Source: RUG563 sp045590215 (GTDB lineage Bacteria; Bacillota; Clostridia; Christensenellales; Aristaeellaceae). From it: a DNA stretch of 64,000 nucleotides. The DNA is taken from positions 7,275 through 71,274 of the forward strand of contig JAZNQO010000039.1 in assembly GCA_045590215.1 (NCBI GenBank). The letters are read 5' to 3'. The notes under the pieces are model-generated. The model was not told the origin of the DNA, ran no database searches, and saw only the letters and a program-made list of their open reading frames with translations. Within the stretch, counting starts at the first letter, position 1, and the number at the start of each line of letters is the position of its first letter. The position numbers were made by a program, and so were the translations under genes. Of this stretch, positions 15,150-23,538 are shown one piece after another.

Positions 15150-16931
15150 TCAGTCCTTTTTAATGTTTTCTTCTTTCAGATGGCTGTACACCGTGCCGGG
15201 CTGCACCCCGTCCTTATGGAAGGACATCAGCTCGCTCACCGTTACCAATTGATACCCTTCGGCAATCAATTCAGGGATGGCTTTTTCCATGGCGGCGGCA
15301 GTGGTTTCGTAAACGTCATGACACAGCACAATCACGCCGTTTTCTACGTTTTTCATCACTTTGCTGTAGGTTTTGCTGGTGCTGCGGGTGGCCCAGTCCA
15401 GCGTATCCAGTTCCCAATGGGCGATAATCATATCCATTTCGGCGCAGATGTTTCGCACCCGTTTATTGGTATTGCCATAGGGGGGACGCAGTACCTTCAC
15501 CTGATAGCCGCCCGTCACTTCCGCCACCACGTTATTGGTGTCTTCCAGTTGCTGGCGGATTTTGCTTTCGGAGGCCTTTTCCAGATCGGGATGATTCCAT
15601 GTATGGGAGGCAATTTCGTTGCCCTGGGCCACGGCCAGCTTCACAATTTCCGCATAGGGGCGCACATTGACGCCCTGTACGCAGAAGGTGGCACGGGCAT
15701 CATACTGCGCCAGCACTTTCAGGATGCGGATGGTGTGCTCCGAAGGGCCGTCGTCAAAGGTGAGGGCGATCATGGGCTTATTGGGGTCGATGGTGCGCAC
15801 CTTGCTTTTGATGATGGAGCTTTCCACGTTCATGATTTCCGCCACTTGGGTATAGGGCAGGGTGAGCAGGATATCGCCGTAGATATGGGGCATATAGGTG
15901 CCGGCCGGGAGATAAATTTCATAGCCTTCCTGGTTCATGATGCCATAGGAAAGGGCATGATCGTCAGGCTCAATCAGGTATCCGTCCGTGGGGTCATCCA
16001 GGATATTTTCCATCCGGCTGTCCAGACAGAAAAGCAGCCGGGTGGTCTGGGGGAAAAGCTCCTGCGCAGAAAGCACCTTTTGATTTTGCGTGTCCAGGTT
16101 CAGGGGCAGGAACACCTGCAAGGCGGTGTCCCCTGCGGTATAGCGGCCTGCCAGCAAGATGGACTGATAGCGGTCGTCGATTTTTACAGCCCGGTAATTG
16201 ACGGTATACTGCCCTTCTTCGCCGGGATGGTTTTTGGTAAAGTCTTCTTCAAATAGTTTCAGGGTATCATTCAGCCAAGCGTCAATTGTTTCATCCGCTT
16301 CTGAAATTCTGGTGATGGGGTAATGGAAAGTGTAGGGGAAGCCGCCTTCACGCTGGCGCATGCGAGGGCTGCCCACATCCTTGGGGGCATTTTCCAAGGA
16401 AGCAAAGTTAAAGGCGTAATGGGTGTCTTCGCTGGTGAGCAGGGTTTCAAATGCACCGGAAAGGGGGGTGAGACGGCTGCTTTCCACCCAGCCGAACACA
16501 TGGCCGATGCGGATGCGGCTGAAAGCCCCTTCCGTTTGGATGCGCTCGGCCTTCACGCCGCTCATCATCTGCAAAAGGATTTTGCTTTCCGTGTCGGCCT
16601 TTTCCCGAAGGGTCAGGATGGTGCCGTCATTTTTTGTTTCCACCCAGTCAAGGTGGGTGTAATTGGCGGTGATATTGAGATACTGGGTCATCATATAGCC
16701 GATTTTGTTACCGGACTGCACTTTGCACCATTCGCCGTCGTTTTCCAGGATGGTCACAGTGCTGCCTACCTTAAAAGAGCCGAGGGACTTACTGTCCGAG
16801 GAATTGGATTCACGCATATTCAGCTTGCCGCCCCGGACAGTGCCGGTATAGGTAATATCTTCCGCAGAGGAATAAGCGCATGCGGAAAAGACCATCAGGC
16901 AAATCAGCAGCGCAAACATCAGCTTTTTCAT
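15150..16931 (-). CDS. Secreted SH3-domain polysaccharide deacetylase (NodB family)
   Basis: The protein has 593 residues. The signal peptide MKKLMFALLICLMVFSACAYS has a cysteine that could be a lipidation site. Two bacterial SH3-like repeats follow (GKLNMRESNSSDS and TILTLREKADTES), then a domain like DUF3298/RsiV (residues ~190-370), then a complete NodB domain: TFDDGPS (metal aspartates), SHTWNHPD (two histidine ligands), RPPYGN, LDTLDW and LCHDVYETT. NodB enzymes deacetylate peptidoglycan or chitin-like sugars, here probably the cell's own wall. The combination of sensor-like SH3 repeats, RsiV-like middle and deacetylase is multi-domain but known in Clostridia. Confidence 0.88.
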   Translation of the reverse strand: MKKLMFALLICLMVFSACAYSSAEDITYTGTVRGGKLNMRESNSSDSKSLGSFKVGSTVTILENDGEWCKVQSGNKIGYMMTQYLNITANYTHLDWVETKNDGTILTLREKADTESKILLQMMSGVKAERIQTEGAFSRIRIGHVFGWVESSRLTPLSGAFETLLTSEDTHYAFNFASLENAPKDVGSPRMRQREGGFPYTFHYPITRISEADETIDAWLNDTLKLFEEDFTKNHPGEEGQYTVNYRAVKIDDRYQSILLAGRYTAGDTALQVFLPLNLDTQNQKVLSAQELFPQTTRLLFCLDSRMENILDDPTDGYLIEPDDHALSYGIMNQEGYEIYLPAGTYMPHIYGDILLTLPYTQVAEIMNVESSIIKSKVRTIDPNKPMIALTFDDGPSEHTIRILKVLAQYDARATFCVQGVNVRPYAEIVKLAVAQGNEIASHTWNHPDLEKASESKIRQQLEDTNNVVAEVTGGYQVKVLRPPYGNTNKRVRNICAEMDMIIAHWELDTLDWATRSTSKTYSKVMKNVENGVIVLCHDVYETTAAAMEKAIPELIAEGYQLVTVSELMSFHKDGVQPGTVYSHLKEENIKKD

Positions 16932-17087
16932 GGGTGTATCCTCTTTCTTTATGGTATTTGGGTACTTTTATAGTATATCGGAAAAACGGCTTTCTTTCAA
17001 GCCAAAATTCCGCATATTTCGCAGGGTGCAGGGGCAGGCATGAAGCCCTTCTTTGCGGCATATTCTGTGCCGAAAGGGGAGGGAAAA

Positions 17088-17348
17088 ATGAATCAGGAAA
17101 TTCAGCGTCGCTGCATCATGCTGGCTCGCCACATCCTTGAAACGGGCGATACGGTGCGGCAGGCGGCCAAACGCTTTCAGCTGAGCAAATCCAGCGTACA
17201 CAAGGATGTGCATGAACGGCTGAAATATGTGCATCCGGGGCTTTTTGAGGAAGTGCAGCAGGTGATGAACTTTCATCATCAGGTGCGTCATCTGCGGGGC
17301 GGCGAAGCCACCAAGGCGAGATGGAAGCGCATCCGGGAAGGAAAATAA
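17088..17348 (+). CDS. spoIIID: Sporulation transcription factor SpoIIID
   Basis: This 86-residue protein is the usual size for SpoIIID, the DNA-binding switch protein of the mother cell during endospore formation. The ATG at 17088 follows GGGGAGGG at good distance. The helix-turn-helix reads TVRQAAKRFQLSKSSVHKDV, and the C-terminal half VMNFHHQVRHLRGGEATKARW matches the family. Its presence indicates a spore-forming lineage. Confidence 0.93.
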   Translation: MNQEIQRRCIMLARHILETGDTVRQAAKRFQLSKSSVHKDVHERLKYVHPGLFEEVQQVMNFHHQVRHLRGGEATKARWKRIREGK

Positions 17349-17375
17349 AAAAGCTGTTCTTTTGGTGTTCAACGG

Positions 17376-17421
17376 TTGAAATGCTTTGCATTTATGTGTA
17401 TGCTATATCTGTATACATATA
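17376..17421 (+). promoter_or_regulatory. proB promoter with a TGTATACAT operator
   Basis: TTGAAA (17376-17381), 17 bases, then TATGCT (17399-17404). The palindrome TGTATACAT (17410-17418) lies at the expected transcription start, followed by ATAGGGAGG. The same site in the same place precedes the citrate operon at 51505, whose second gene encodes a FadR-type GntR regulator; TNGTATACNA is a typical FadR-family site. Confidence 0.65.
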
Positions 17422-17437
17422 GGGAGGCAAGGCAATT

Positions 17438-18211
17438 ATGCGATTTGTTGTAAAACTGGGCACGTCCACCTTGGCTTACGCCACGGGAAGGCTTAATATT
17501 CAGCGGGTGGAAATGCTTTGCAAGGTATTGAGCGATTTGAAAAACGCAGGCCATGAAATCATCATGGTTTCTTCCGGTGCCATTGGCATGGGCGTGGGCA
17601 AGCTGCTGCTAAAAGAGCGGCCTACGGATATTCCTTCCAAGCAGGCGGCAGCAGCGGTGGGCCAGTGTGAACTGATGTATACCTATGACCGGCTTTTTTC
17701 TATCTATAATCATACCGTGGCGCAAATTCTTTTGACCGGCGAAGATATCGAAATTGAAAAACGCCGTCATAATTTTGAAAACACGCTGCATAGGCTGCTG
17801 GAGTTGGGAGCCCTGCCCATCATCAACGAAAACGATACCGTGGCAACGGATGAAATCTTGATTGGGGATAACGACACCTTGGCAGCGGTGGTGGCCGTCA
17901 GTGCCAAGGCGGATTTATTGATATTGCTGACGGACATCGACGGCCTTTGCACCGCCGATCCCCACAAGAATCCGGACGCCAAAATGCTGAAAACGGTGAA
18001 GGAAATCACGCCGGAAATTGAGGCCATGGTGGGCGGTGCAGGCAGTGCGCTGGGCACCGGCGGCATGCACACCAAGCTCCATGCGGCAAAAATTGCCACG
18101 GCAGCCGGGATCGATATGGTGATTACCAACGGCAGCCATCCCGAAGACCTTTACGAGATTGTGGCCGGGAAGGAAATCGGCACACGTTTTTTAGCAGGTG
18201 AAAAGCAATGA
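17438..18211 (+). CDS. proB: Glutamate 5-kinase without PUA domain
   Basis: ProB phosphorylates glutamate, the first step of proline synthesis. The protein has 257 residues: only the amino acid kinase domain, without the C-terminal PUA domain of E. coli ProB (367 residues). Motifs are VVKLGTSTLA (ATP binding), VSSGAIGMGVGKL, INENDTVATDEI and the LLTDIDGLCTADP and GTGGMHTKLHAAKIA loops. The start follows GGGAGG. It overlaps proA by four bases (ATGA), and proC follows, giving a complete glutamate-to-proline operon under a likely GntR-type operator. Confidence 0.94.
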   Translation: MRFVVKLGTSTLAYATGRLNIQRVEMLCKVLSDLKNAGHEIIMVSSGAIGMGVGKLLLKERPTDIPSKQAAAAVGQCELMYTYDRLFSIYNHTVAQILLTGEDIEIEKRRHNFENTLHRLLELGALPIINENDTVATDEILIGDNDTLAAVVAVSAKADLLILLTDIDGLCTADPHKNPDAKMLKTVKEITPEIEAMVGGAGSALGTGGMHTKLHAAKIATAAGIDMVITNGSHPEDLYEIVAGKEIGTRFLAGEKQ

Positions 18212-19458
18212 AGGAAACACAGGTTATTTTGCAGGAAGCAAAAGAAGCGGCACGGCTGATGAACAGCGTGACGGAAGCGCAGAAAAACACGGCCTTGCAA
18301 TATATGGCGGAGGCCTTGCTTTTGGGTGCCGATAAAATTCTGCAGGCCAATGCTTTGGACATGGAAAAGGCCAAGAGGGTCATTGCTCCTGTGATGCTGG
18401 ACAGGCTGCTGCTGACCCAAGAGCGCATTGCCGCTATGGCGCAGGGCATTCTGGACGTGGAAAAGCTGCCCGACCCTGTGGGGAATGTTTTAAGCGAAAG
18501 TAAGCGTCCCAACGGCCTTGTGATTCAGAAAGTATCCGTGCCGCTGGGGGTTGTGGCCATCATTTATGAAAGCCGCCCCAATGTGACCAGCGATGCGGCG
18601 GCTCTTGCCCTCAAAAGCGGCAATGTGTGCGTGCTTCGGGGGGGCAAGGAAGCCTTTCAAAGTGCATACGCCATCGTGCAGGCCTTGCGTGAAGGCTTGA
18701 AAAAAGCAGGCCTTCCGGAAACGGCGGTAAACCTGATTGAGGATACCACACGGCAAAGTGCCACGGATTTGATGCGTGCTGTGGGCTATGTGGATTTGCT
18801 CATTCCCCGTGGCGGAGCCGGGCTGATTAACGCCTGCGTGCAAAATGCGCTGGTGCCCTGCATCCATACCGGCACCGGCATCTGCCATATCTATGTGGAT
18901 AAGGCGGCGGATTTGGAAAAGGCATTGAAGATTGTGGAAAACGCCAAGATGAGCCGGCCCAGCGTTTGCAATGCGGCGGAAGTATTGCTGGTGCATGAAG
19001 AGGTGGCAGCGGCGTTCTTGCCCCGGCTGGAACAACTGCTGACAGCAGAAAGCCGCCAGAAGAAATGCGCTTTCCGGCTGTGCGAAAAGGCTGCCCGGTA
19101 TATGAAAGGGACATTGGCCGGAGAGGCAGACTTTGACACCGAGTTTTTGGATTATGTGCTGGCGGTGAAGGTGGTAGGGAGCGTGGAGGAAGCCGTTTTC
19201 CATATTGCCGAACATTCCACCCACCACAGCGAAGCCATCCTGACGGAAGATGCTGAAGCCGCCGCCCTCTTCACCAAAGCGGTGGATAGCGCAGCGGTGT
19301 ATGTGAATGCGTCCACCCGGTTTACCGACGGTGGTGAATTCGGCCTCGGATGCGAATTGGGCATTTCCACGCAAAAGATGCACGCCCGCGGCCCCATGGG
19401 CTTAAAGGAAATGACGGCGTATAAATATATCATCACCGGCGATGGTCACATTCGTTGA
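18208..19458 (+). CDS. proA: Gamma-glutamyl phosphate reductase
   Basis: ProA reduces gamma-glutamyl phosphate to glutamate semialdehyde with NADPH. The 416-residue length is normal. Visible segments are PLGVVAIIYESRPNVTSDAAALALKSGN and the catalytic-cysteine region around RPSVCNAAEVLLVH, with the end block STRFTDGGEFGLGCELGISTQKMHARGPMGL typical of ProA. Its ATG overlaps the proB stop, so translation is coupled. proC follows after 19 bases. Confidence 0.95.
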   Translation: MKETQVILQEAKEAARLMNSVTEAQKNTALQYMAEALLLGADKILQANALDMEKAKRVIAPVMLDRLLLTQERIAAMAQGILDVEKLPDPVGNVLSESKRPNGLVIQKVSVPLGVVAIIYESRPNVTSDAAALALKSGNVCVLRGGKEAFQSAYAIVQALREGLKKAGLPETAVNLIEDTTRQSATDLMRAVGYVDLLIPRGGAGLINACVQNALVPCIHTGTGICHIYVDKAADLEKALKIVENAKMSRPSVCNAAEVLLVHEEVAAAFLPRLEQLLTAESRQKKCAFRLCEKAARYMKGTLAGEADFDTEFLDYVLAVKVVGSVEEAVFHIAEHSTHHSEAILTEDAEAAALFTKAVDSAAVYVNASTRFTDGGEFGLGCELGISTQKMHARGPMGLKEMTAYKYIITGDGHIR

Positions 19459-19477
19459 ACGGAAAGGAGCAATACAG

Positions 19478-20260
19478 ATGAAATACGGCTTTATCGGCAC
19501 CGGCAATATGGGCGGTTCGTTGGCAAAGGCAGTGGCGAAGAAATACGCCGCCAATGTGCTTTTGTATGATAAAATGATGGAAAAAGCGGACGCCTTGGCC
19601 AGCGAAACCGGAGCGCAGGCGGCTTCCTTTGAAGAAACGGTTCAAAAGAGCGATTATCTCTTCATTGGCGTGAAGCCTTATCTGGCCGAGACCGTGCTTG
19701 CGGATGTGAAAGCGGCGTTGCAGGGGAAGACACCTGTAATTGTGAGCATGATGGCTGGGATTGCCTTGGCAGATTTGCAGAAGATGATTGATTTGCCCAT
19801 CATCCGCATCCTGCCCAATACGCCGGTGGCGGTGGGGGCTGGGCTTACCTTGGCCGTGAAAAACGAAAAGGTGACGGAGGAAATGCGTTCCTGTTACCTT
19901 GACGCCATGGAAATGAGCGGCGAAACCCAGTGGATTGACGAAAAGGTGTTTGATGGGGCAGGCACGGTGTCCAGCTGTGGCCCGGCCTTTGCCTATATGT
20001 TCATGGAAGCCCTTTCTGACGGCGGCGTATACTGCGGCGTGCCCAGGGAGCAGGCCATGCAGTGCGCAGCCCAGATGCTCATTGGCGCAGGAGAAATGCT
20101 GAAACAATCCGGCATGCACCCCGGAGCCTTGAAGGATGCCGTGTGCAGCCCCGGCGGCAGCACCATCGAAGGGGTGCGCACGCTGGAAAATGGGGCGTTC
20201 CGCTCCGATGTGATGAACGCCGTCATCAACGCATGGAAAAAGATGACGGGGAAAATGTGA
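19478..20260 (+). CDS. proC: Pyrroline-5-carboxylate reductase
   Basis: ProC makes the last reduction to proline with NAD(P)H. The start at 19478 (GGAAAGGAG eight bases upstream) gives MKYGFIGTGNMGGSLAKA, the Rossmann dinucleotide motif; an in-frame ATG at 19442 lies in proA. The protein has 260 residues, with the signature region GPAFAYMFMEALSDGGVYCGVPR and the end CSPGGSTIEGV. It is the last gene of proBAC. The stop TGA merges with the left terminator arm of cassette element 3. Confidence 0.95.
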   Translation: MKYGFIGTGNMGGSLAKAVAKKYAANVLLYDKMMEKADALASETGAQAASFEETVQKSDYLFIGVKPYLAETVLADVKAALQGKTPVIVSMMAGIALADLQKMIDLPIIRILPNTPVAVGAGLTLAVKNEKVTEEMRSCYLDAMEMSGETQWIDEKVFDGAGTVSSCGPAFAYMFMEALSDGGVYCGVPREQAMQCAAQMLIGAGEMLKQSGMHPGALKDAVCSPGGSTIEGVRTLENGAFRSDVMNAVINAWKKMTGKM

Positions 20261-20265
20261 AAAAA

Positions 20266-20430
20266 GGTGGTGGGAGGGTTGTTAAGGAACAATTTATCCT
20301 GCAACGAACAAACGAGCATCCGTGTTTGGATGCTCGTTTGTTTATGTAGTCCTCAAACGCAATGCACAGGAACGGTGCGTATAATTGCGCCCTCCTATGG
20401 ATTTTTGGGAACTCAATAAATTGGAAGTTG
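20266..20430 (-). repeat. Cassette 3' module, copy 3
   Basis: Hairpin A (20309-20340) pairs CAAACGAGCATCC with GGATGCTCGTTTG. Hairpin B (20358-20389) pairs CGCAATGCAC with GTGC and ATTGCG around the bulge GTATA. The module starts GGTGGTGGGAGGGTT like copy 1 and ends in AAATTGGAAGTTG directly before the cargo stop codon at 20431. Confidence 0.85.
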
Positions 20431-20883
20431 TCAAGTAAAATTTTTCTTCATTAGCGCATACAAAGTTTGCCTATCATCATCAAGTAATAAACTCTCTTTT
20501 TTCAGAGCGTAGTGGTGAGCAAACTCTGTATCTTCATACGAGTGATCGTTAATTACAATAGCATTTTTGTATCTCGGTCTCACATGAATATGCAAATGAG
20601 GATTGGGTGTGGTTTCTTTATAAAAGTTGTTTAATAAACAACTCCAGTTACTCAGTTCAGCTCCCAATACTTCCTTATAGACGAACTCTAATCTATCTAT
20701 GATTGTTTTTAATTCAATCCACTCGGAAATATTCAGTTCTGACAGACTTCCGCAATGCCTATTCAGCACCAAAATACATCTGCCTACATAGTCCTGCACA
20801 TCCGCTAAATAAACAGACCAATGTAATGATCTGTGCAGGAGCCATTCGTTTTCTTTATAATCACACCATTCACACATATTCAT
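20431..20883 (-). CDS. HIT-family (histidine triad) protein, cassette cargo
   Basis: The protein has 150 residues. The N-terminus carries CEWC, a likely half of a zinc site. The histidine triad is HLHIHVRPRY near residue 97, the HxHxH motif of HIT nucleotide hydrolases and transferases. HIT proteins act on nucleotide conjugates such as Ap4A or AMP-NH2; the true substrate is unknown. AGGGGTG precedes the ATG by six bases. The coding sequence is AT-rich and compositionally unlike proC and the ABC transporter genes nearby. Confidence 0.85.
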   Translation of the reverse strand: MNMCEWCDYKENEWLLHRSLHWSVYLADVQDYVGRCILVLNRHCGSLSELNISEWIELKTIIDRLEFVYKEVLGAELSNWSCLLNNFYKETTPNPHLHIHVRPRYKNAIVINDHSYEDTEFAHHYALKKESLLLDDDRQTLYALMKKNFT

Positions 20884-20896
20884 CGTTCACCCCTAT

Positions 20897-21031
20897 AAAT
20901 TCAAGTTTATCGCTTTTATTCTATCACAGTAGTGCACAAAACTGCAAGCCAGCCAAGGCCTGCGGTTCCGTTATTTGCAAGATGAGAAGAGGAGGATAAC
21001 TCCATCCTTTTCATCTCCCCTGCTGCTGCGG
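20897..21031 (-). promoter_or_regulatory. Cassette 5' module, copy 3: hairpin plus promoter
   Basis: The minus strand carries TTGCAG, 18 bases, then TAGAAT (20918-20923) and the shared stretch AAAGCGATAAACTTGAATTT. Upstream is an imperfect hairpin and AGGAT-AACTCC-ATCCT near 20993-21008, also present as GGAAGG-ATAACT-CCTTCC in copy 4. Confidence 0.65.
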
Positions 21032-21051
21032 CACCTTTTTTATTTAATTGT

Positions 21052-21075
21052 AAAAAGGGCGATCAATGATCGCCC
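21052..21075 (-). terminator. Hairpin GGGCGATC/GATCGCCC, terminator for the ABC operon
   Basis: GGGCGATC-AAT-GATCGCCC (21057-21075) is followed on the minus strand by TTTTT, so it can end the ABC operon 80 bases after its last gene. The stem also resembles REP-like intergenic repeats seen in Firmicutes; the stretch 21076-21156 is AT-rich with no gene. Confidence 0.6.
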
Positions 21076-21156
21076 CTACTTTTCCAACAATAAAAAATTC
21101 CGCATTCCTTATTCCGAATTTCTCTTTATTGGTGAATTCCTAATTCTTTATTTCGA

Positions 21157-21726
21157 TTACGCAAGCATTATCGTCTGGCCGGCGCACTTCTTGGCTTCCT
21201 GCTCATCGTGGGTGATGAGGAGCAGGGTTTTGCCCTTCGTTTCTTCCAGCACGGCTTGGATGACGGTTTCTTTTGTTTCTTCGTCCAGGCCTTTGAAGGG
21301 CTCGTCCATGATGAGGAAGGGGGCGTCAAAATGCAACGCCCTTGCGATAGCCACTCTGCGCTTCATGCCGCCGGAGAGGGCGGACACGGGCTGATGAAGG
21401 CTGTCTTTCAGCCCCATTTTTTCCAGCAGAAGCCGGGCGTGCTCCATGCTTTTCTGGTTTACCATGGCTACATTTTCCAAGGCAGTAAAGTTCTCGCACA
21501 GCCGGTTTTCCTGAAAGACCACGCTGATGCGCTCCGGCAGGCCTGTGATTTCGCCGCTGTCTTTTTCCACAAGTCCCAGCAGGGTGTTAATCAGCGTTGT
21601 TTTGCCGCTGCCGGAAGGCCCCATCAGGGCAGTACACTTTCCGGCAGGCAGGGTGCAGGAAAAATCCTGCAAAACCTGTTTGCCCCCAAAGGCCTTGGAA
21701 AGATGTTGTATCTGAATATCGTTCAT
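21157..21726 (-). CDS. ABC transporter ATP-binding protein (SsuB/TauB-like)
   Basis: The 189-residue ATPase has Walker A GPSGSGKTTLI, a Q-loop (SVVFQENRLCENFTA), signature SALSGGMKRRVAIARAL, Walker B FLIMDEPFKGLD and the switch histidine LLITHDEQEA. It is shorter than typical SsuB (~250) because it ends soon after the catalytic core. It overlaps the permease gene by four bases. With the permease and binding protein it makes a nitrate/sulfonate/taurine-type importer; the substrate is not evident. Confidence 0.92.
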   Translation of the reverse strand: MNDIQIQHLSKAFGGKQVLQDFSCTLPAGKCTALMGPSGSGKTTLINTLLGLVEKDSGEITGLPERISVVFQENRLCENFTALENVAMVNQKSMEHARLLLEKMGLKDSLHQPVSALSGGMKRRVAIARALHFDAPFLIMDEPFKGLDEETKETVIQAVLEETKGKTLLLITHDEQEAKKCAGQTIMLA

Positions 21727-22487
21727 TTCATCACCCCGTCAAAGCCTTTCTTCATCAAAAACAGGAATAGCTTTTCAAACGCCTGGCTCAGCAGCACAAT
21801 CACCACCGTCCATGCAAATAGATCTGCCGTATCGAAATACACTTTCGCCATATACAGCATATCCCCCAGCGACCCTTCCGGCCGGCCGATGAGCTCCGCC
21901 GCAATGCCGCTTTTCCACGAAAGCCCAAGGGCTACCGAGCAGGCGGAATAGAGGAAGGGGCGCAGGTGGGGCAGGTGAATGAAGCGCAGCTTTTGCTTCC
22001 AAGAAAATTTGAAAACCTTCGCCATTTCCAGCATTTTTCTGTCGGTGGATTTGAGGCCTTGCAGGGTGTTCAGATATATCACCGGGAACACCATCAGAAA
22101 AGAAATCACCACCGATAATTTCTGGGCGGAGGCCAAAATCAAAACCAGAATCACAAAGGATGCTACCGGGATACTTTTCACCGTCACCACAAACGGCCAC
22201 ATCAGCATTTCCGCCGCATGGAAGCGGCCGGAGAGCATGGCAAGCACGATGCTGGCTATAAACCCCAGCAAAAAGCCCAGTATGATGCGCAGGCTTGTGT
22301 ACACGATGGTTTCCCAGAAGGATACTGTTTGCATGAGCGAAAAAAGCCGGCCTGCCACCTGAACAGGGGAGGCCAGCAGCAAACTTTCGTTCACCAGTAT
22401 GGCGGCTGTTTGCCACACACACAGGGCAAACAGCACCGCCAATGCTTTGTGGAATTTTGTTTTGTTTTGAAGCAGTTTATTCTCCAT
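21723..22487 (-). CDS. ABC transporter permease (SsuC/TauC-like)
   Basis: The protein has 254 residues, six hydrophobic segments and the EAA-type loop around LNTLQGLKSTDRKMLEMAKVF. I placed the start at 22487 (MENKLLQNKTK), where the ATG overlaps the stop of the binding-protein gene by 11 bases. Such permeases pair with a cytoplasmic ATPase and an external binding protein, both encoded on either side. Confidence 0.88.
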   Translation of the reverse strand: MENKLLQNKTKFHKALAVLFALCVWQTAAILVNESLLLASPVQVAGRLFSLMQTVSFWETIVYTSLRIILGFLLGFIASIVLAMLSGRFHAAEMLMWPFVVTVKSIPVASFVILVLILASAQKLSVVISFLMVFPVIYLNTLQGLKSTDRKMLEMAKVFKFSWKQKLRFIHLPHLRPFLYSACSVALGLSWKSGIAAELIGRPEGSLGDMLYMAKVYFDTADLFAWTVVIVLLSQAFEKLFLFLMKKGFDGVMK

Positions 22488-23442
22488 AGTAGAAATCTTC
22501 GCCGGGCAGCTTGCCGCCAAGGGCAGCAGGGTTCATATCAAACAGCACTGTCAGATAGCCTTCCAAGGCCGTCTGCATTTCGTCGCCGTCGATGTAAGTG
22601 ATGTTGCAGTGCGGGATGGCTTTTTCAGCCACGGCAGCCTTCACAATGCCGTATTTTTCAACCAGCTTTGCAGCCTCTGCCACGTTGTTATTTACATATT
22701 CGGTGGATGCCTTGTATTCTTCCAGGAAGGCCTTGAACGCTTCGGGGTTCTGCTCTGCAAACTCCTTGCGCACGATGAGCCCGGCGGTAATGAACTGGCT
22801 GCCATTATCGAGGGCATTCCATTCAGCTGTTAAATCCAGTGCCACACGCAGGTTTTCCACCTGCCCCTGCGCCACCGTAACGAAAGGCTGGGGAATCATG
22901 GCTACGGCGTTTTCCTGGGTTTTCATGGCAAGCACAGTTTCTGTGGGCTCGCTCTTCCATTCCATGGTCACGTCTTTTTCGATGTCCAGCCCATACTGGC
23001 CAAGCAGATAGCGCAGGGCGTATTCAGGGGTGGTGCCCTTGCCGGTGGCGTAGATGGTTTTGCCCTTCAGATCGGAAACGGACTGGATGCTTTCGCCGCC
23101 CTTTTCCACGATGTACACAACGCCGAGGGTATTGATGGCGGCAAACTGCACTTTGCCTTCGGTTTTGTTATACAGAACGGCGGCCAGATTGGCAGGCACG
23201 GCCAGCACGTCCATTTTACCCTGAATCATCAGGGGAGAAAGCTCGTCCGCTGCGGCGGCCATGGTGAAATCATAGTTTACATTGGTTTCGCCCTTTTCGG
23301 CATCGTCCAGTAATTTCACCATGCCGATGGAGGTGGCACCCTTCAGGCCGCCAAGGCGCAAAGTAACATCATCTTCTGCAACGGCAGTGAAAGAAAGTAC
23401 CATTGCCAGCAGCATCATCAGAGCCATCATTTTTTTCATCAT
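22477..23442 (-). CDS. ABC transporter substrate-binding protein (NMT1/SsuA-like)
   Basis: The protein has 321 residues. The start at 23442 follows GAGGAAAAC and gives a methionine-rich signal peptide (MMKKMMALMMLLAMVLS) ending AVAED. No lipobox cysteine is visible, unusual for a Gram-positive binding protein. The mature part starts VTLRLGGLKGATSIGMVKLL and has the periplasmic-binding fold of NMT1/SsuA-type proteins that bind sulfonates, nitrate, bicarbonate or thiamine precursors. It is the first gene of the operon, under a promoter that carries a perfect Crp-type palindrome. Confidence 0.85.
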   Translation of the reverse strand: MMKKMMALMMLLAMVLSFTAVAEDDVTLRLGGLKGATSIGMVKLLDDAEKGETNVNYDFTMAAAADELSPLMIQGKMDVLAVPANLAAVLYNKTEGKVQFAAINTLGVVYIVEKGGESIQSVSDLKGKTIYATGKGTTPEYALRYLLGQYGLDIEKDVTMEWKSEPTETVLAMKTQENAVAMIPQPFVTVAQGQVENLRVALDLTAEWNALDNGSQFITAGLIVRKEFAEQNPEAFKAFLEEYKASTEYVNNNVAEAAKLVEKYGIVKAAVAEKAIPHCNITYIDGDEMQTALEGYLTVLFDMNPAALGGKLPGEDFYYGE

Positions 23443-23482
23443 TGTCGTTTTCCTCTTTTCCGGCTGCATTTCAGCCACGTTC

Positions 23483-23526
23483 AGTATACAGGGAAAGGAG
23501 AACATAAGTTGTTGCAATTGCAACAA
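23483..23526 (-). promoter_or_regulatory. Crp/Fnr-type palindrome at a class II promoter
   Basis: TTGTTGCAATTGCAACAA (23509-23526) is a perfect 18-bp palindrome. On the minus strand TATACT (23488-23483) is the -10 box, giving a start near 23476. The palindrome centre is then 41.5 bases upstream, the standard position for class II activation by Crp/Fnr proteins. No good -35 box exists, as expected for an activated promoter. The Crp-family gene lies directly upstream. Confidence 0.7.
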
Positions 23527-23538
23527 AATGAAAAATCT

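Larger units (their letters stand above)
20260..21041 (-). mobile_element. Cassette element 3 (HIT cargo) inside the split proC terminator
   Basis: The outer arms AAAAAAGGTG (20260-20269) and CACCTTTTTT (21032-21041) are perfect complements over 10 bases and bracket the element; the left arm starts in the proC stop codon. The 3' module (20266-20430) abuts the cargo stop codon without any spare base. The cargo is a minus-strand HIT gene at 20431-20883, and the 5' module runs 20897-21031. At about 780 bp this is the smallest copy. Confidence 0.7.
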
